DNA of 64,000 bases from Massilia varians. GTDB taxonomy: Bacteria; Pseudomonadota; Gammaproteobacteria; Burkholderiales; Burkholderiaceae_D. The notes beneath the pieces were generated by a model. It searched no databases and was not told the DNA's origin. It was given only the letters and a program-made list of their open reading frames with translations. Below, piece by piece: positions 36,953 through 46,443 of this stretch (position 1 is its first letter; each line of letters starts with the position of its first letter). A program made the position numbers and the translations under genes. The stretch spans positions 2,729,001-2,793,000 of the forward strand of contig NZ_AP026966.1 of NCBI RefSeq assembly GCF_027923905.1, written 5' to 3'.

Positions 36953-38641
36953 ATGAAGCCCTTCGACACCGGTTTCGAGACCCATGAGGTGCTGAATCAG
37001 GCCGCTCCTTTCGCGGACGTGAACCTGTTTCGCTGCGATGCGGCGCTGCGCGAGGCGCTCGAACGCGAAGGGGCGGGCTGGGCAGGCCCCGCGCTCGCCG
37101 CATTGGGCGCCGAGCTGGGCCGTGCCGAGGTTCTCGACCTGGCGCGCCTGGCCAATGCCAACGGCCCGCGCCTGGTCAGCTTTGACCGGATGGGCAACCG
37201 GGTCGACGAAGTCGAGTTCCACCCGGCCTGGCACCGCCTGATGGCGCTCCTGATCGGCGCCGGCGCCCATTCTGCGCCCTGGGTCGATGCGCGTCCGGGC
37301 GCCCAGGTGGCGCGCGCCGCCCAGTACCTGCTGTTCGGGCAGGTGGAGAACGGCGCCCAGTGCCCGGTGACGATGACCTTCGCCTCGGTGCCGGCGCTGC
37401 GCCGCGCCCCCGCGCTGGCGGCCGCCTGGTTGCCGAAGATCCTGTCGAACGAGTACGACCCGCGCTCGCTGCCGGTGGCGGCCAAGCGCGGCGCGCTGGT
37501 GGGCATGGGCATGACCGAGAAGCAGGGCGGCAGCGACGTGCGCGCCAACACGACCCGCGCCGTGCCGCTGCCGGCCGGCGAGGCGGCCCGGCGCTTCGGC
37601 GCCGAAGGCGAGGGCGCCTGGCGTATCGTCGGTCACAAGTGGTTTTTCTCGGTGCCGCAGGCGGATGCCCACCTGATCCTGGCGCAGGCCGACGAGCAGG
37701 GCCTGAGCTGCTTCTTCGTGCCGCGCTTTCTGCCGGACGGCAGCCGCAATGCGATCCGGGTGCAGCGCCTGAAGGACAAGCTGGGCAACCGCTCGAACGC
37801 TTCCTCGGAAGTGGAATTCCAGGGCGCGCTCGGGTGGATGGTCGGCGCGCCGGGGCGCGGCATCCCCACCATCCTCGAGATGGGCGGCTACACCCGGCTC
37901 GATTGCGTGCTCGGCAGCGCCGGCATCATGCGCGCGGCCCTGTGCCATGCGCTGTACCACGCGCGCGCGCGCAGCGTCTTCGGGCGCGTCCTCAGCGAGC
38001 AGCCCCTGATGCAGAACGTGCTGGCCGACCTCGCGCTCGAATCCGAAGCCGCCACCGCCTTTGCGCTGCGCCTGGCGCGCTGTTTCGACCAGGGCGGCGA
38101 TCCGGCGCAGGCCCTGCTGGGCCGCATCCTGACCCCGGCCGGCAAGTACTGGATCTGCAAGCGCGGGCCGGCCTTCGGGGCCGAGGCGATGGAGGTCATG
38201 GGCGGCAACGGCTACGTCGAGGATGGTCCCCTCGCGCGCATTTACCGTGAACTGCCGGTCAACTCGATCTGGGAAGGCTCGGGCAACGTGATGTGCCTGG
38301 ACCTGCTGCGCGCGCTCGGCAAGTCGCTGCCGGAGGCGCGCGCGGCGCTGGCCGCCGAGCTGGGGCCGGCGCTGGGGCTGGACCGGCGTTTCGACGCCTA
38401 TGCCGCGCGGCTGCTCGACGAATTGCCGGCCCAGGCCGGGATCGAAGCCGGCGCGCGGCGCCTGGCCGAGCGCCTGGTGCTGGCGGTACAGGCGGCGCTG
38501 CTGCTGCGCCACGCGCCGGCCTGCGTGTCGGACGCCTTCCTGGCCTCGCGCATCGCCTGCGAGCCGGGCGGCGCCTTCGGACGGCTGCCGGCGAACGCCG
38601 ACTGCGCCGCGATCCTGGCGCGGGCGCTGACCACGCAATAA
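36953..38641 (+). CDS. acyl-CoA dehydrogenase, AidB-like
   Basis: A 562-residue flavoprotein of the acyl-CoA dehydrogenase superfamily, with the longer N- and C-termini of the AidB group. GMTEKQGGSDVRAN is the FAD-site signature, GHKWFFSVPQADAHL and SSEVEFQGALGWMVG follow, and AMEVMGGNGYVEDGPLARIYRELPVNSIWEGSGNVMCLD is the conserved C-terminal helix region (key residues WEGSGNV). AidB is part of the alkylation response in E. coli and binds DNA; whether this protein acts on DNA damage or on an acyl-CoA is not clear. Strong SD just upstream. Confidence 0.88.
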   Translation: MKPFDTGFETHEVLNQAAPFADVNLFRCDAALREALEREGAGWAGPALAALGAELGRAEVLDLARLANANGPRLVSFDRMGNRVDEVEFHPAWHRLMALLIGAGAHSAPWVDARPGAQVARAAQYLLFGQVENGAQCPVTMTFASVPALRRAPALAAAWLPKILSNEYDPRSLPVAAKRGALVGMGMTEKQGGSDVRANTTRAVPLPAGEAARRFGAEGEGAWRIVGHKWFFSVPQADAHLILAQADEQGLSCFFVPRFLPDGSRNAIRVQRLKDKLGNRSNASSEVEFQGALGWMVGAPGRGIPTILEMGGYTRLDCVLGSAGIMRAALCHALYHARARSVFGRVLSEQPLMQNVLADLALESEAATAFALRLARCFDQGGDPAQALLGRILTPAGKYWICKRGPAFGAEAMEVMGGNGYVEDGPLARIYRELPVNSIWEGSGNVMCLDLLRALGKSLPEARAALAAELGPALGLDRRFDAYAARLLDELPAQAGIEAGARRLAERLVLAVQAALLLRHAPACVSDAFLASRIACEPGGAFGRLPANADCAAILARALTTQ

Positions 38642-38647
38642 GCGCGC

Positions 38648-38680
38648 AACAAGCGCAGAACAAGCGCAGAACAAGCACGG
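38648..38680. repeat. 11-bp tandem repeat, about three copies
   Basis: AACAAGCGCAG occurs twice in direct succession and a third time with changes (AACAAGCACGG) just after the AidB-like stop codon. Confidence 0.8.
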
Positions 38681-38725
38681 AAACACGCAACACCCCCGAT
38701 TTCTTGTCGAAACGTGCAGAAAAAA

Positions 38726-38754
38726 GGGACAAATGCGCGCGCGGCTGGGATAAT
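38726..38754 (+). promoter_or_regulatory. candidate sigma-70 promoter of upp
   Basis: GGGACA (38726-38731) and GATAAT (38749-38754) are 17 bases apart, about 40 bases before the upp ATG. Confidence 0.5.
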
Positions 38755-38795
38755 GCCGGTCCAAGAGCCTCACACCCACACGTTTGACACCGACC

Positions 38796-39446
38796 ATGAA
38801 ACAAGATCCGCGCTTCCCCAACCTCTTCATCCTGAACCACCCGCTGATCCAGCACAAGCTGTCGCACATGCGCGAGCACGACACGTCCACGCGCACCTTC
38901 CGCGAACTGCTGCGCGAGATCACGCTCTTGATGGGGTACGAGATCACGCGCGACCTGCCGCTGACCACCCGCACCGTGCAGACCCCGCTGGTGACGATCG
39001 AGGCCCCGGTCATCGCCGGCAAGAAGCTGGCGATCGTCCCGATCCTGCGCGCCGGCATCGGCATGAGCGACGGCCTGCTGGAGCTGGTGCCTTCGGCCCG
39101 CGTCGGCCACATCGGCGTGTTCCGCGACCCGGACACCCACGAGCCGGTGGAGTACCTGGTGCGTCTGCCGGATACCAATGAGCGCACCTTCATCCTGTGC
39201 GACCCGATGATCGCGACCGGCAACTCGGCGGTCCATGCCGTCGACGTGCTGAAGAAGCGCGGCGTGCCGAGCGAGCAGATCCTGTTCCTGGCGCTGGTGG
39301 CGGCGCCGGAAGGCCTCGAGGTGTTCCAGAAGTCGCATCCGGACGTGAAGGTCTATGTCGCCTCGCTGGATTCGCACCTGAACGAGGACGCCTACATCGT
39401 GCCGGGCCTGGGCGACGCCGGCGACCGCATCTTCGGCACCAAGTAA
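38796..39446 (+). CDS. upp: uracil phosphoribosyltransferase
   Basis: Salvages uracil to UMP using PRPP. 216 residues from the ATG at 38796; signatures are [49 protein letters not shown], the PRPP loop [10 protein letters not shown] and the C-terminal [14 protein letters not shown]. The frame opens at a TTG at 38784, which is less likely. A small Hpt gene follows in the same direction after 24 bases. Confidence 0.96.
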   Translation: MKQDPRFPNLFILNHPLIQHKLSHMREHDTSTRTFRELLREITLLMGYEITRDLPLTTRTVQTPLVTIEAPVIAGKKLAIVPILRAGIGMSDGLLELVPSARVGHIGVFRDPDTHEPVEYLVRLPDTNERTFILCDPMIATGNSAVHAVDVLKKRGVPSEQILFLALVAAPEGLEVFQKSHPDVKVYVASLDSHLNEDAYIVPGLGDAGDRIFGTK

Positions 39447-39470
39447 GCACACGACGCGAGGAGGACGGGC

Positions 39471-39818
39471 ATGCACGCGGCAGACCAGCAGTTCTTCTCG
39501 CGCCTGGCGTCGGCGAACGCCGGCTTTTCCAGCCGGCTTCCCGCGCTCCTCGATCGCATCGGTCTGCTGGCCGCCGGACTCGATCCGGCCCAGCCCGCGG
39601 CCACCGCCGCCGAGTTGCAGGCCATCCTGCATACCATGGCCGGCTCCGCCGTCACCTTCGGTTACCGCAGCCTCGGCCAGCATGCGCGCCTGCTGGAGCA
39701 GCGCCTGCGCGTGCTGACCGCCTTTGACGCCGTCGCGGCCAGCGACTGGGCCGCCTGGGTCGGGGAGTTGCTGCAGTTCGTGGACGCCGCGCGCCGCGAC
39801 CCGCGCGGCCTGGCCTGA
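39471..39818 (+). CDS. stand-alone Hpt phosphotransfer protein
   Basis: A 115-residue helical protein. The segment around LHTMAGSAVTFGYRSLGQHARLLE matches the histidine phosphotransfer (Hpt) helix pattern HxxxGSAxTFG, with the phospho-accepting His at residue 54. Hpt proteins relay phosphate between a hybrid kinase receiver and a final regulator. No kinase or regulator is adjacent; the two hybrid kinases at 24.1 and 55.2 kb both lack an Hpt domain. SD GAGGACG precedes the ATG. It may be transcribed with upp. Confidence 0.72.
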   Translation: MHAADQQFFSRLASANAGFSSRLPALLDRIGLLAAGLDPAQPAATAAELQAILHTMAGSAVTFGYRSLGQHARLLEQRLRVLTAFDAVAASDWAAWVGELLQFVDAARRDPRGLA

Positions 39819-40193
39819 CCCCTGCGCGCCCGTGGGCGCGCGCGGCGTGGCGTGTGCTAGCCGCTTTGCACCGGTGCCGCAATGCCCTATCGCAATGAAA
39901 CATTGCCGAATCGTTTGATGTCGCGCAAATTTGCGACCACTCGATGCCCTATATTTTCCCTACTGCCGAATCAAAAACAGGCCCATAAAAGTTGAAAATG
40001 AGAATTTTTACGGGAATTGTTGCGGATATCCGCTTTTTTACAGTGCAAAATGGGTGTTGCGCCGTTTTTATTCGGTATAATGCGGGATCGTTGGGTTGTA
40101 GGTAGTAGTGCAGTCTGTCTGTCATTCCTTTCTTGCTTCTTCAAACGATCTTAAACGGGCGCAAGCCCAACTTAACTGAAATAGGAAATTGTA
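39819..40193 (+). promoter_or_regulatory. long regulatory region and leader of the cold-shock gene
   Basis: A 375-base gap. TATAAT lies at 40076-40081, so transcription should start near 40088 and leave a leader of about 105 bases, as usual for cold-shock mRNAs. The leader contains a GGGC-GCAA-GCCC tetraloop hairpin around 40156-40167 and ends with AGGAA before the ATG. Upstream there is a perfect 12-base palindrome (CGCAAATTTGCG, 39924-39935) and a pair of direct repeats (ATGCCCTAT ... TGCCGAATC) at 39882-39912 and 39944-39972. Confidence 0.6.
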
Positions 40194-40397
40194 ATGGCAA
40201 CTGGCATCGTTAAATGGTTCAATGATTCGAAGGGTTTCGGCTTCATCACCCCTGATGAAGGCGGCGAAGATCTGTTCGCACACTTCTCGGCAATCCAGAG
40301 CACCGGCTTCAAATCGCTGCAAGAGAACCAGCGCGTTTCGTTCGACGTGACCACTGGCCCGAAGGGCAAGCAGGCCGCGAACATCCAGCCGCTGTAA
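40194..40397 (+). CDS. cold-shock protein CspA family
   Basis: A 67-residue single OB-fold RNA chaperone. [18 protein letters not shown] contains RNP-1 (KGFGFI) and DLFAHFS is RNP-2 with Ala where Val is usual. The length and composition are normal for the family; it binds single-stranded RNA and DNA and prevents secondary structure. The long leader upstream suggests temperature-dependent control, and a strong terminator follows. Confidence 0.96.
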   Translation: MATGIVKWFNDSKGFGFITPDEGGEDLFAHFSAIQSTGFKSLQENQRVSFDVTTGPKGKQAANIQPL

Positions 40398-40415
40398 TCG
40401 CTCTCCAGCGATAGC

Positions 40416-40447
40416 AAAAATCCCCGGATCGCCGGGGATTTTTTTTG
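40416..40447 (+). terminator. Rho-independent terminator of the cold-shock gene
   Basis: Stem ATCCCCGG / CCGGGGAT with loop ATCG, preceded by As and followed by a run of Ts. It could also serve the convergent LysR gene. Confidence 0.92.
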
Positions 40448-40488
40448 TCCGTTCGATCAGGATTCCATGCATGCTGCATGATCGGCGA

Positions 40489-41391
40489 TCAAATCCGCCA
40501 ATATTCCGGCTGAGAATAGCTGCGGCGCAAGAAATCCACGAAGGCGCGTATCCGTAAAGGCAAGTGCTGGCGCTGCGCAAAGACGGCATAGATGTCATTA
40601 CCGGGCGCGGCGAATTCGTCCAGCACCGTGCACAGTTCGCCTGCTGCGATCTGCGCGCCCACTTCCCACATCGAGCGCCAGGCCAGGCCCTTGCCCGCCA
40701 GGGCCCAGGCGTGCAGCACCGCGCCGTCGTTGCACTCCATGTTGCCGCCCACCTTGAGGGTGACCGGCTTGCCCTTGTCCAGGAAGGTCCAGCCGCGCTG
40801 GCTGCCTTCGCTACTGATCGCCAGGCAATTGTGTTTCGCCAGGTCCGCCAGCACCCGCGGCCGCCCGTGGCGCTTCAGGTAGGCGGGCGTGCCGACTACC
40901 ACGCGGTGGTTGTCGGCCAGCTTGGTGCCGACCAGGTTCGAGTCGGTCAGGCTGGCGATGCGGATCGCCACGTCGACGCCTTCGCCGACCACGTCCACCA
41001 GGCGGTCGGTGAGGTTCAGGTTGACGGTCAGCTCGCGGTGCTCGGCCAGGAAGGAGGGCAGCAGGGTCGCCACGTGCTGGCGCCCGAAGCCGGCCGGCGC
41101 CGACACCACCAGGCGCCCGGTGGCGCGGGCGCTGCGTTCGGCGGCGGCGGATTCGGCTTCCTCGAGTTCGACCAGGATGCGCTGGCAGTCTTCCAGGAAG
41201 GCCGCGCCCTCGTCGGTCAGCGCCAGGCGGCGCGTGGTGCGCTGCAGGAGCTTGACCCCCAGGCGCGCCTCGAGCGCGTCGAGGCGGCGCCCGATCATGG
41301 CCGGCGCGATGCCTTCGGCGCGCGCCGCCGCCGACAGGCTGCCGCGTGCGACCACTTCCACGAAAGTGGAGATCTGTCTGAACTTGTCCAT
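40489..41391 (-). CDS. LysR-family transcriptional regulator
   Basis: A 300-residue LysR regulator. The winged HTH is in the first 60 residues (FRQISTFVEVVARGSLSAAARAEG and LGVKLLQRTTRRLALTDEG); the rest is the periplasmic-binding-protein-like effector domain. It is divergent from malate synthase A, and by LysR convention it probably controls that gene and itself. The ATG at 41391 is chosen because the domain begins right there; a frame 30 bases longer exists. Confidence 0.9.
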   Translation of the reverse strand: MDKFRQISTFVEVVARGSLSAAARAEGIAPAMIGRRLDALEARLGVKLLQRTTRRLALTDEGAAFLEDCQRILVELEEAESAAAERSARATGRLVVSAPAGFGRQHVATLLPSFLAEHRELTVNLNLTDRLVDVVGEGVDVAIRIASLTDSNLVGTKLADNHRVVVGTPAYLKRHGRPRVLADLAKHNCLAISSEGSQRGWTFLDKGKPVTLKVGGNMECNDGAVLHAWALAGKGLAWRSMWEVGAQIAAGELCTVLDEFAAPGNDIYAVFAQRQHLPLRIRAFVDFLRRSYSQPEYWRI

Positions 41392-41555
41392 GGTCCGCCG
41401 ATACGTTTGGATTTGATACAAAAACGCACAGATGTAGTGAGAAAATGTATCGTTTAGCTATCTGTAAGTGAATATACTTGATGCTATGACAAACGCCAAG
41501 GCGCCCTGCATGGGGTGCAGGCGCGCACTGGTTTCCCACTTACAGGAGTTGAGCA
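41392..41555. promoter_or_regulatory. divergent LysR/aceB control region
   Basis: A 164-base AT-richer gap between divergent genes. GATACA (41415-41420) and TGTATC (41446-41451) form an inverted repeat with 25 bases between, and CGATACGTTTGG near the LysR start resembles GTATCGTTTAG to its right. These are candidate operator half-sites; assignment to the LysR protein is inference. Confidence 0.4.
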
Positions 41556-43145
41556 ATGACGATCGCCACCCCAGACGGCATGCAGATCACCGCCGAGATC
41601 AAGCCTGGTTACGAACAGATCCTGACGCCGGACGCCCTCGCGCTGGTCGCAAAGCTGACGCGCGCCTTCGAGCCGCGCCGCCAGCAACTGCTGGCCGCGC
41701 GCGCCGAACGCGCACGCCGCCTGGACGCGGGCGAACGTCCCGACTTCCTGCCCGACACCGCGCATATCCGCGTCGGCGACTGGAAGATCGCGCCGATCCC
41801 CGCAGCCCTCGCATGCCGCCGGGTGGAGATCACCGGTCCGGTCGAGCGCAAGATGGTCATCAATGCACTCAATTCCGGCGCCGACAGCTACATGACCGAC
41901 TTCGAGGATTCGAACACCCCGAACTGGGACAACCAGATCACCGGCCAGATCAACATGGTCGATGCCGTGCGGCGCAGCATCTCGCTCGAGCAGAACGGCA
42001 AGACCTACAAGCTGAACGACAAGGTCGCCACCCTGGTGGTGCGCCCGCGCGGCTGGCACCTGGACGAGAAGCACGTGCTGGTCGACGGCCAGCGGGTCTC
42101 GGGCGGCATCTTTGACTTTGCTCTGTTCATGTTCCACAACGCAAAAGAGCAGCTGGCGCGCGGCGCCGGCCCTTATTTCTACCTCCCGAAGATGGAGTCC
42201 CACCTCGAGGCGCGCCTGTGGAACGACATCTTCGTGATGACCCAGGAAGAGCTCGGGCTGCCGCGCGGGACCATCCGGGCGACCGTGCTGATCGAGACCA
42301 TCCTGGCCGCCTTCGAGATGGACGAGATCCTGTACGAGCTGCGCGAGCACAGCGCCGGCCTGAACGCGGGCCGCTGGGACTACATCTTCTCGTGCATCAA
42401 GAAGTTCAAGCTGGACAAGGATTTCTGCCTGGCCGACCGCGCCAAGGTGACGATGACGGCGCCCTTCATGCGCGCCTACGCGCTGCTGCTGCTCAAGACC
42501 TGCCACAAGCGCGGCGCGCCGGCGATCGGCGGCATGTCGGCCCTGATCCCGATCAAGAACGACCCGGCCAAGAACGAGGTCGCCATGGGCGGCGTGCGCA
42601 GCGACAAGGCGCGCGACGCCACCGACGGCTACGACGGCGGCTGGGTGGCCCACCCGGGCCTGGTGGAGCTGGCGATGAGCGAGTTCGTGAAGGTGCTGGG
42701 CGACAAGCCCAACCAAATCGAAAAGCAGCGCGACGACATCGAGGTGACGGCGGCGCAACTGCTCGACTTCAAGCCCGAAACGCCGATCACGGAAGAGGGT
42801 CTGCGCTACAACATCAATGTCGGCATCCACTACCTCGGCGCCTGGCTGGCCGGCAACGGCTGCGTGCCGATCCACAACCTGATGGAAGACGCGGCGACGG
42901 CCGAGATCAGTCGCTCGCAGGTGTGGCAGTGGATCCGCACGCCCAAGGGTGTGCTGGAAGATGGCCGCAAGGTAACGGCCGAGATGGTGCGCGCCATGAT
43001 TCCGGAAGAACTGGCCAAGGTGAAGGCGGTGGCGCCCAACGGGGACAACCCGAGCTATGCGCGGGCGGCCGAGATCTTCGAGCAGATGTCGACCTCGGAT
43101 ACCTTCGCCGAGTTCCTGACCCTGCCGCTGTACGAAGAAATCTGA
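41556..43145 (+). CDS. aceB: malate synthase A
   Basis: Condenses glyoxylate with acetyl-CoA to malate in the glyoxylate bypass. 529 residues, the size of isoform A. Signatures: [48 protein letters not shown] with [14 protein letters not shown] at about 265-278, and the C-terminal [17 protein letters not shown] with the catalytic acid region. Isocitrate lyase is not in the window. It is divergent from the LysR gene and ends 40 bases before the convergent gloB. Confidence 0.96.
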   Translation: MTIATPDGMQITAEIKPGYEQILTPDALALVAKLTRAFEPRRQQLLAARAERARRLDAGERPDFLPDTAHIRVGDWKIAPIPAALACRRVEITGPVERKMVINALNSGADSYMTDFEDSNTPNWDNQITGQINMVDAVRRSISLEQNGKTYKLNDKVATLVVRPRGWHLDEKHVLVDGQRVSGGIFDFALFMFHNAKEQLARGAGPYFYLPKMESHLEARLWNDIFVMTQEELGLPRGTIRATVLIETILAAFEMDEILYELREHSAGLNAGRWDYIFSCIKKFKLDKDFCLADRAKVTMTAPFMRAYALLLLKTCHKRGAPAIGGMSALIPIKNDPAKNEVAMGGVRSDKARDATDGYDGGWVAHPGLVELAMSEFVKVLGDKPNQIEKQRDDIEVTAAQLLDFKPETPITEEGLRYNINVGIHYLGAWLAGNGCVPIHNLMEDAATAEISRSQVWQWIRTPKGVLEDGRKVTAEMVRAMIPEELAKVKAVAPNGDNPSYARAAEIFEQMSTSDTFAEFLTLPLYEEI

Positions 43146-43185
43146 GGTCCGGACGATGGCCGCCGCCGCCGGCCATCGTCCCCCT

Positions 43186-43986
43186 TCAAAAGACGTTCTT
43201 CCACGCGCGCAGCGCCGCGAACGCCTCGACCGGCGAGGCGCCTTCCTTCAGCCTGCCGGCTTGCACCAGGCTGTGCACGATCCCCGGCTCCGTGTAGCGC
43301 AGGAAGGGATTGGTTCCACGCTCCAGTCCGATGGTCGACGGCACCGTCGGCAAGCGGGTGCCGCGCCGCTCGCTCGCATCCTTCATCCGCAGCCCGATCG
43401 CCTGGTTGTCGGGCTCGACCGCCTGGGCAAAGCGCAGGTTCGACACCGTGTATTCGTGCGCGCAATAGACCAGCGTATCGTCCGGCAGCGCGGCCAGCTT
43501 GGCGAGCGAGGCCGCCATCTGCTCGGGCGTGCCTTCGAACAAACGGCCGCAGCCGCCGGCAAACAGGGTATCGCCGCAGAACAGCCAGTTCGCTTGCGGC
43601 GCCCGGCGCACGTAGGCGATGTGTCCGCGCGTATGGCCCGGCACGTCGAGCACTTCGAGTTCCAGGTCGAGGCCGGGCACCGTGATGCGCGCGCCTTCGC
43701 CCGCCGCCTGGGTGATGCCTTCGATGCCGTCGTGCGCTGGCCCGAACACCGGAACACTGCCCTGCGCCAACAGGGCAGGCACGCCGCCGATATGGTCAGC
43801 ATGGTGATGGGTGAGTAAAATGGCGGAAAGGGTAAGATGGTGTTCGGCCAGTGCTTCCTGCACGGGGCCGGCATCGCCCGGGTCGACCACAGCCGCATGG
43901 ACGCCGTCATGGATCACCCACAGGTAATTGTCGTTAAAGGCGGGAACGGTGAGGACCGCGAGGTCCTGGCGTGCTTGACTCGTCAT
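43186..43986 (-). CDS. gloB: hydroxyacylglutathione hydrolase (glyoxalase II)
   Basis: Hydrolyses S-lactoylglutathione to lactate and glutathione in methylglyoxal detoxification. 266 residues from ATG 43986. The metallo-beta-lactamase motif THHHADH is at 59-65; [32 protein letters not shown] and [13 protein letters not shown] are glyoxalase II signatures. The frame extends upstream to 44055 but that part overlaps the start of the divergent methyltransferase gene and is not used. Confidence 0.95.
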   Translation of the reverse strand: MTSQARQDLAVLTVPAFNDNYLWVIHDGVHAAVVDPGDAGPVQEALAEHHLTLSAILLTHHHADHIGGVPALLAQGSVPVFGPAHDGIEGITQAAGEGARITVPGLDLELEVLDVPGHTRGHIAYVRRAPQANWLFCGDTLFAGGCGRLFEGTPEQMAASLAKLAALPDDTLVYCAHEYTVSNLRFAQAVEPDNQAIGLRMKDASERRGTRLPTVPSTIGLERGTNPFLRYTEPGIVHSLVQAGRLKEGASPVEAFAALRAWKNVF

Positions 43987-44026
43987 GATGGATTCGGATG
44001 AACAAAAGGAAGGCTGAAGGGGTGGC

Positions 44027-44800
44027 ATGGACAGCGCGGCATCGGAAAAATCCATTATAGCGCTCGACCACTGGCTACAATCGCCGGCGGGCGCTTACGT
44101 GCGCGCCTTCGAGCAAGCCTGCCTCGACGAGCTGACGGCCGACATCTTCGGCTTCAACGCGCTGCAGATCGGCGTGCCCCAACTCGACGCGCTGGCGGCC
44201 AGCCGCATGCCCAACAAGTGGCAGGCCGCGATCCGCACTTCCACTGCCAACGAGCTCGCCTTTGCGGCGAGCGGCCAGCAGATCGCGGTGGCCCTCGACT
44301 TCGAAGAGCTGCCCTTTGCCTCGCACAGCATCGACCTGGTGGTGCTGCCGCACGTGCTCGAGTTTGCCAGCGAGCCGCACCAGGTGCTGCGCGAAGTCGA
44401 GCGCGTCCTGATTCCCGAAGGGCAGCTGATTATCTGCGGCTTCAATCCGGCCAGCCTGTGGGGCATGCGCCAGGGGGTGGGCAAGGTCACCCGCAACGGC
44501 TACCTGCCGGCTTCCGGCGAGTTCATCTCTATGCCGCGCCTGAAGGACTGGTTAAAATTGCTCAATCTCGGCGTCAGCCGCAGCCACTTCGGCTGCTACG
44601 CGCCGCCGTGCCGGACAGCCCATTGGCTGAGCCGGTTCTCGATGATGGAGTCGGCCGGCCGGCGCTGGTGGCCCTACCTGGGCGCCGTGTACGTGGTCCA
44701 CGCCATCAAGCGGGTCAAGGGCATGCACATCATCGGACCTGCATGGAACAAGAAAACGAGCAAGCGGCCGGCAGTAGTGCCGGCGGCGAATAGAGAATGA
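44027..44800 (+). CDS. methyltransferase-like protein with weak SAM motif
   Basis: A 257-residue class I methyltransferase-like protein found beside gloB and rnhA in many betaproteobacteria. Motifs after the SAM site are clear ([23 protein letters not shown], then [20 protein letters not shown]). The glycine motif I, normally LEIGxGxG, reads [11 protein letters not shown], so cofactor binding may be altered. The substrate is unknown. The stop overlaps the rnhA start as ATGA. Confidence 0.8.
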   Translation: MDSAASEKSIIALDHWLQSPAGAYVRAFEQACLDELTADIFGFNALQIGVPQLDALAASRMPNKWQAAIRTSTANELAFAASGQQIAVALDFEELPFASHSIDLVVLPHVLEFASEPHQVLREVERVLIPEGQLIICGFNPASLWGMRQGVGKVTRNGYLPASGEFISMPRLKDWLKLLNLGVSRSHFGCYAPPCRTAHWLSRFSMMESAGRRWWPYLGAVYVVHAIKRVKGMHIIGPAWNKKTSKRPAVVPAANRE

Positions 44801-45255
44801 GCGACACACAAACGAATCCAACCAAGGTGGAAATCTATACCGACGGCGCCTGCAAGGGCAATCCAGGAACCGGCGGCTGGGGCGCGCTGCTGGTATCGGG
44901 CGGCCACGAAAAGGAAATCTTCGGCGGCGAACCGAACACCACCAACAACCGCATGGAACTGCGCGCCGTGATCGAGGCGCTCGGCGTCTTGACCCGGCCA
45001 TGCCAGGTCGTCCTGCACACCGACAGCCAGTACGTACAGAAAGGGATCTCGGAATGGATCCACGGCTGGAAGGCGCGCGGCTGGAAGACCTCGACGAAGG
45101 AGCCGGTGAAGAACGACGACCTGTGGAAGGCGCTCGACCTGGCGCAGCAGCAGCACGCGGTCGAATGGCGCTGGGTGCGCGGCCACAATGGCCATCCCGG
45201 CAACGAGCGCGCCGACGTGCTGGCCAACCGCGGCGCCGCCTCGGTGCGTCGCTAA
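44797..45255 (+). CDS. rnhA: ribonuclease HI
   Basis: Cleaves the RNA strand of RNA:DNA hybrids. 152 residues with the four catalytic acids in their usual places: D16 ([11 protein letters not shown]), E54 ([12 protein letters not shown]), D76 (LHTDSQYV) and D140 (NERADVLA). Overlaps the methyltransferase gene by four bases; dnaQ follows after 85 bases. Confidence 0.96.
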   Translation: MSDTQTNPTKVEIYTDGACKGNPGTGGWGALLVSGGHEKEIFGGEPNTTNNRMELRAVIEALGVLTRPCQVVLHTDSQYVQKGISEWIHGWKARGWKTSTKEPVKNDDLWKALDLAQQQHAVEWRWVRGHNGHPGNERADVLANRGAASVRR

Positions 45256-45340
45256 TTCGCCTCAGGCGCCTGAGCCCGGTCCTCGGCCGGGACTGCGTTT
45301 TGCTATACTGCAATCCGCTTCAACTCACACCCATGCCCCC

Positions 45341-46060
45341 ATGCGCCAGATTGTCCTCGATACCGAAACCACCGGCCTGAATCCCCGCACGGGAGACCGC
45401 ATCATCGAGGTCGGCTGCGTCGAGATCGTCAACCGCAAGCTGACCGGCAATAATTTTCACCGTTATATCAACCCGGAGCGCGACTCGGACGAGGCTGCGC
45501 TGGCGGTGCACGGCCTGACGACGGAATTCCTCAGCGACAAGCCGAAGTTCGCCGAGATCGTCGAGGAACTGCGCGAGTACGTCGCCGGCGCCGAAGTCAT
45601 CATCCACAACGCGCCCTTCGACCTGGGCTTCCTGAACCACGAATTCCAGCGCCTCGGCCTGCCGTCGTTCACCTCGCACTGCGCCGGCGTGATCGATACC
45701 CTGGTGCAGGCCAAGGAACTCCATCCGGGCAAGCGCAACTCGCTGGACGCGCTGTGCGACCGCTACGAGATCTCGAACGCGCACCGCAAGCTGCACGGCG
45801 CCTTGCTGGACTCGGAACTGCTGGCAGACGTCTACCTGGCGATGACGCGTGGCCAGAACTCGCTGACCATGGACGTGGCGGTGGAAAGCAGCGCCGGCGG
45901 CGAGCTGGGCGATGCGGGTCCGCTCGGTGAGATCATCGTCGTGGCCGCCAGCGCCGAGGAACTCGCGGCGCACGAAGACGTGCTGGCCGGCCTGGACAAG
46001 AACGTGAAGGGCAGCTGCCTCTGGCGGAATTATTCGCCGGCGGGGGTGACGGCAGAGTGA
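45341..46060 (+). CDS. dnaQ: DNA polymerase III epsilon subunit (proofreading exonuclease)
   Basis: 3'-5' proofreading exonuclease of the replicative polymerase. 239 residues from the ATG at 45341. DEDDh residues: D7 and E9 in LDTETTGL, Asp in HNAPFDLGFLNHEF, and His/Asp in LHGALLDSELLADVYL. The C-terminal tail, after about residue 180, would bind the alpha subunit. The upstream part of the open frame is a shadow of rnhA. TATACT at 45304-45309 may be the -10. The next feature is tRNA-Val. Confidence 0.95.
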   Translation: MRQIVLDTETTGLNPRTGDRIIEVGCVEIVNRKLTGNNFHRYINPERDSDEAALAVHGLTTEFLSDKPKFAEIVEELREYVAGAEVIIHNAPFDLGFLNHEFQRLGLPSFTSHCAGVIDTLVQAKELHPGKRNSLDALCDRYEISNAHRKLHGALLDSELLADVYLAMTRGQNSLTMDVAVESSAGGELGDAGPLGEIIVVAASAEELAAHEDVLAGLDKNVKGSCLWRNYSPAGVTAE

Positions 46061-46074
46061 TCCTGTGGCATAAT
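46046..46074 (+). promoter_or_regulatory. promoter of tRNA-Val copy 1
   Basis: GTGACG (46046-46051) and CATAAT (46069-46074) 17 bases apart, 12 bases before the tRNA; the -35 lies inside the end of dnaQ. Confidence 0.6.
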
Positions 46075-46086
46075 ACGCCTCGCTTT

Positions 46087-46161
46087 GGGAGGTTAGCTCA
46101 GGGGTAGAGCACTGCATTCACACTGCAGGGGTCGCAAGTTCGAAACTTGCACTTCCCACCA
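46087..46161 (+). tRNA. tRNA-Val (CAC), copy 1
   Basis: A complete 75-base tRNA with encoded CCA. Acceptor GGGAGGT/ACTTCCC (one G-T pair), D-arm GCTC/GAGC, anticodon arm CTGCA-TTCACAC-TGCAG with anticodon CAC, T-arm GCAAG-TTCGAAA-CTTGC, A73. It reads GUG. Identical to the copy at 50181-50255. Confidence 0.97.
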
Positions 46162-46174
46162 AGAATTCGGTCAG

Positions 46175-46212
46175 AAAAGACGTTGATTGCGCTAGCAGTC
46201 AGCGTCTTTTTT
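46175..46212 (+). terminator. Rho-independent terminator after tRNA-Val copy 1
   Basis: AAAAGACGTTGA pairs with TCAGCGTCTTTT (one G-T pair) around a 12-base loop, followed by more Ts. Confidence 0.85.
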
Positions 46213-46369
46213 GTTTTCAGGGCTGCAGCGTCGCGTAGGCCCTGAGGTCGGGCGTACTGGTCCAGGGGTACAGAGCAGCATGACTACCGAGGCGCTGCTG
46301 AAATCGGTCAAGAACAGATCCGCCCGCCGGAACCTTATCCGCAGCGTCACGCCAGCTTGAAGGCCAGGA

Positions 46370-46381
46370 TGTACGATGACT
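46370..46381. repeat. left arm of 12-bp inverted repeat
   Basis: TGTACGATGACT; its perfect inverse is at 46444-46455, 62 bases away and 17 bases before the ATG at 46473. Confidence 0.85.
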
Positions 46382-46443
46382 GGCGCAGCTCGTAGCTGCC
46401 GGTGCTTGAGTTTCAGAGGGAGCTCTGCTATGTTCTCGGGACT

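Noticed and set aside
38641..38690. Short tandem repeats as a CRISPR array
   Set aside because: Units of 11 bases in direct contact with no spacers; not a CRISPR.
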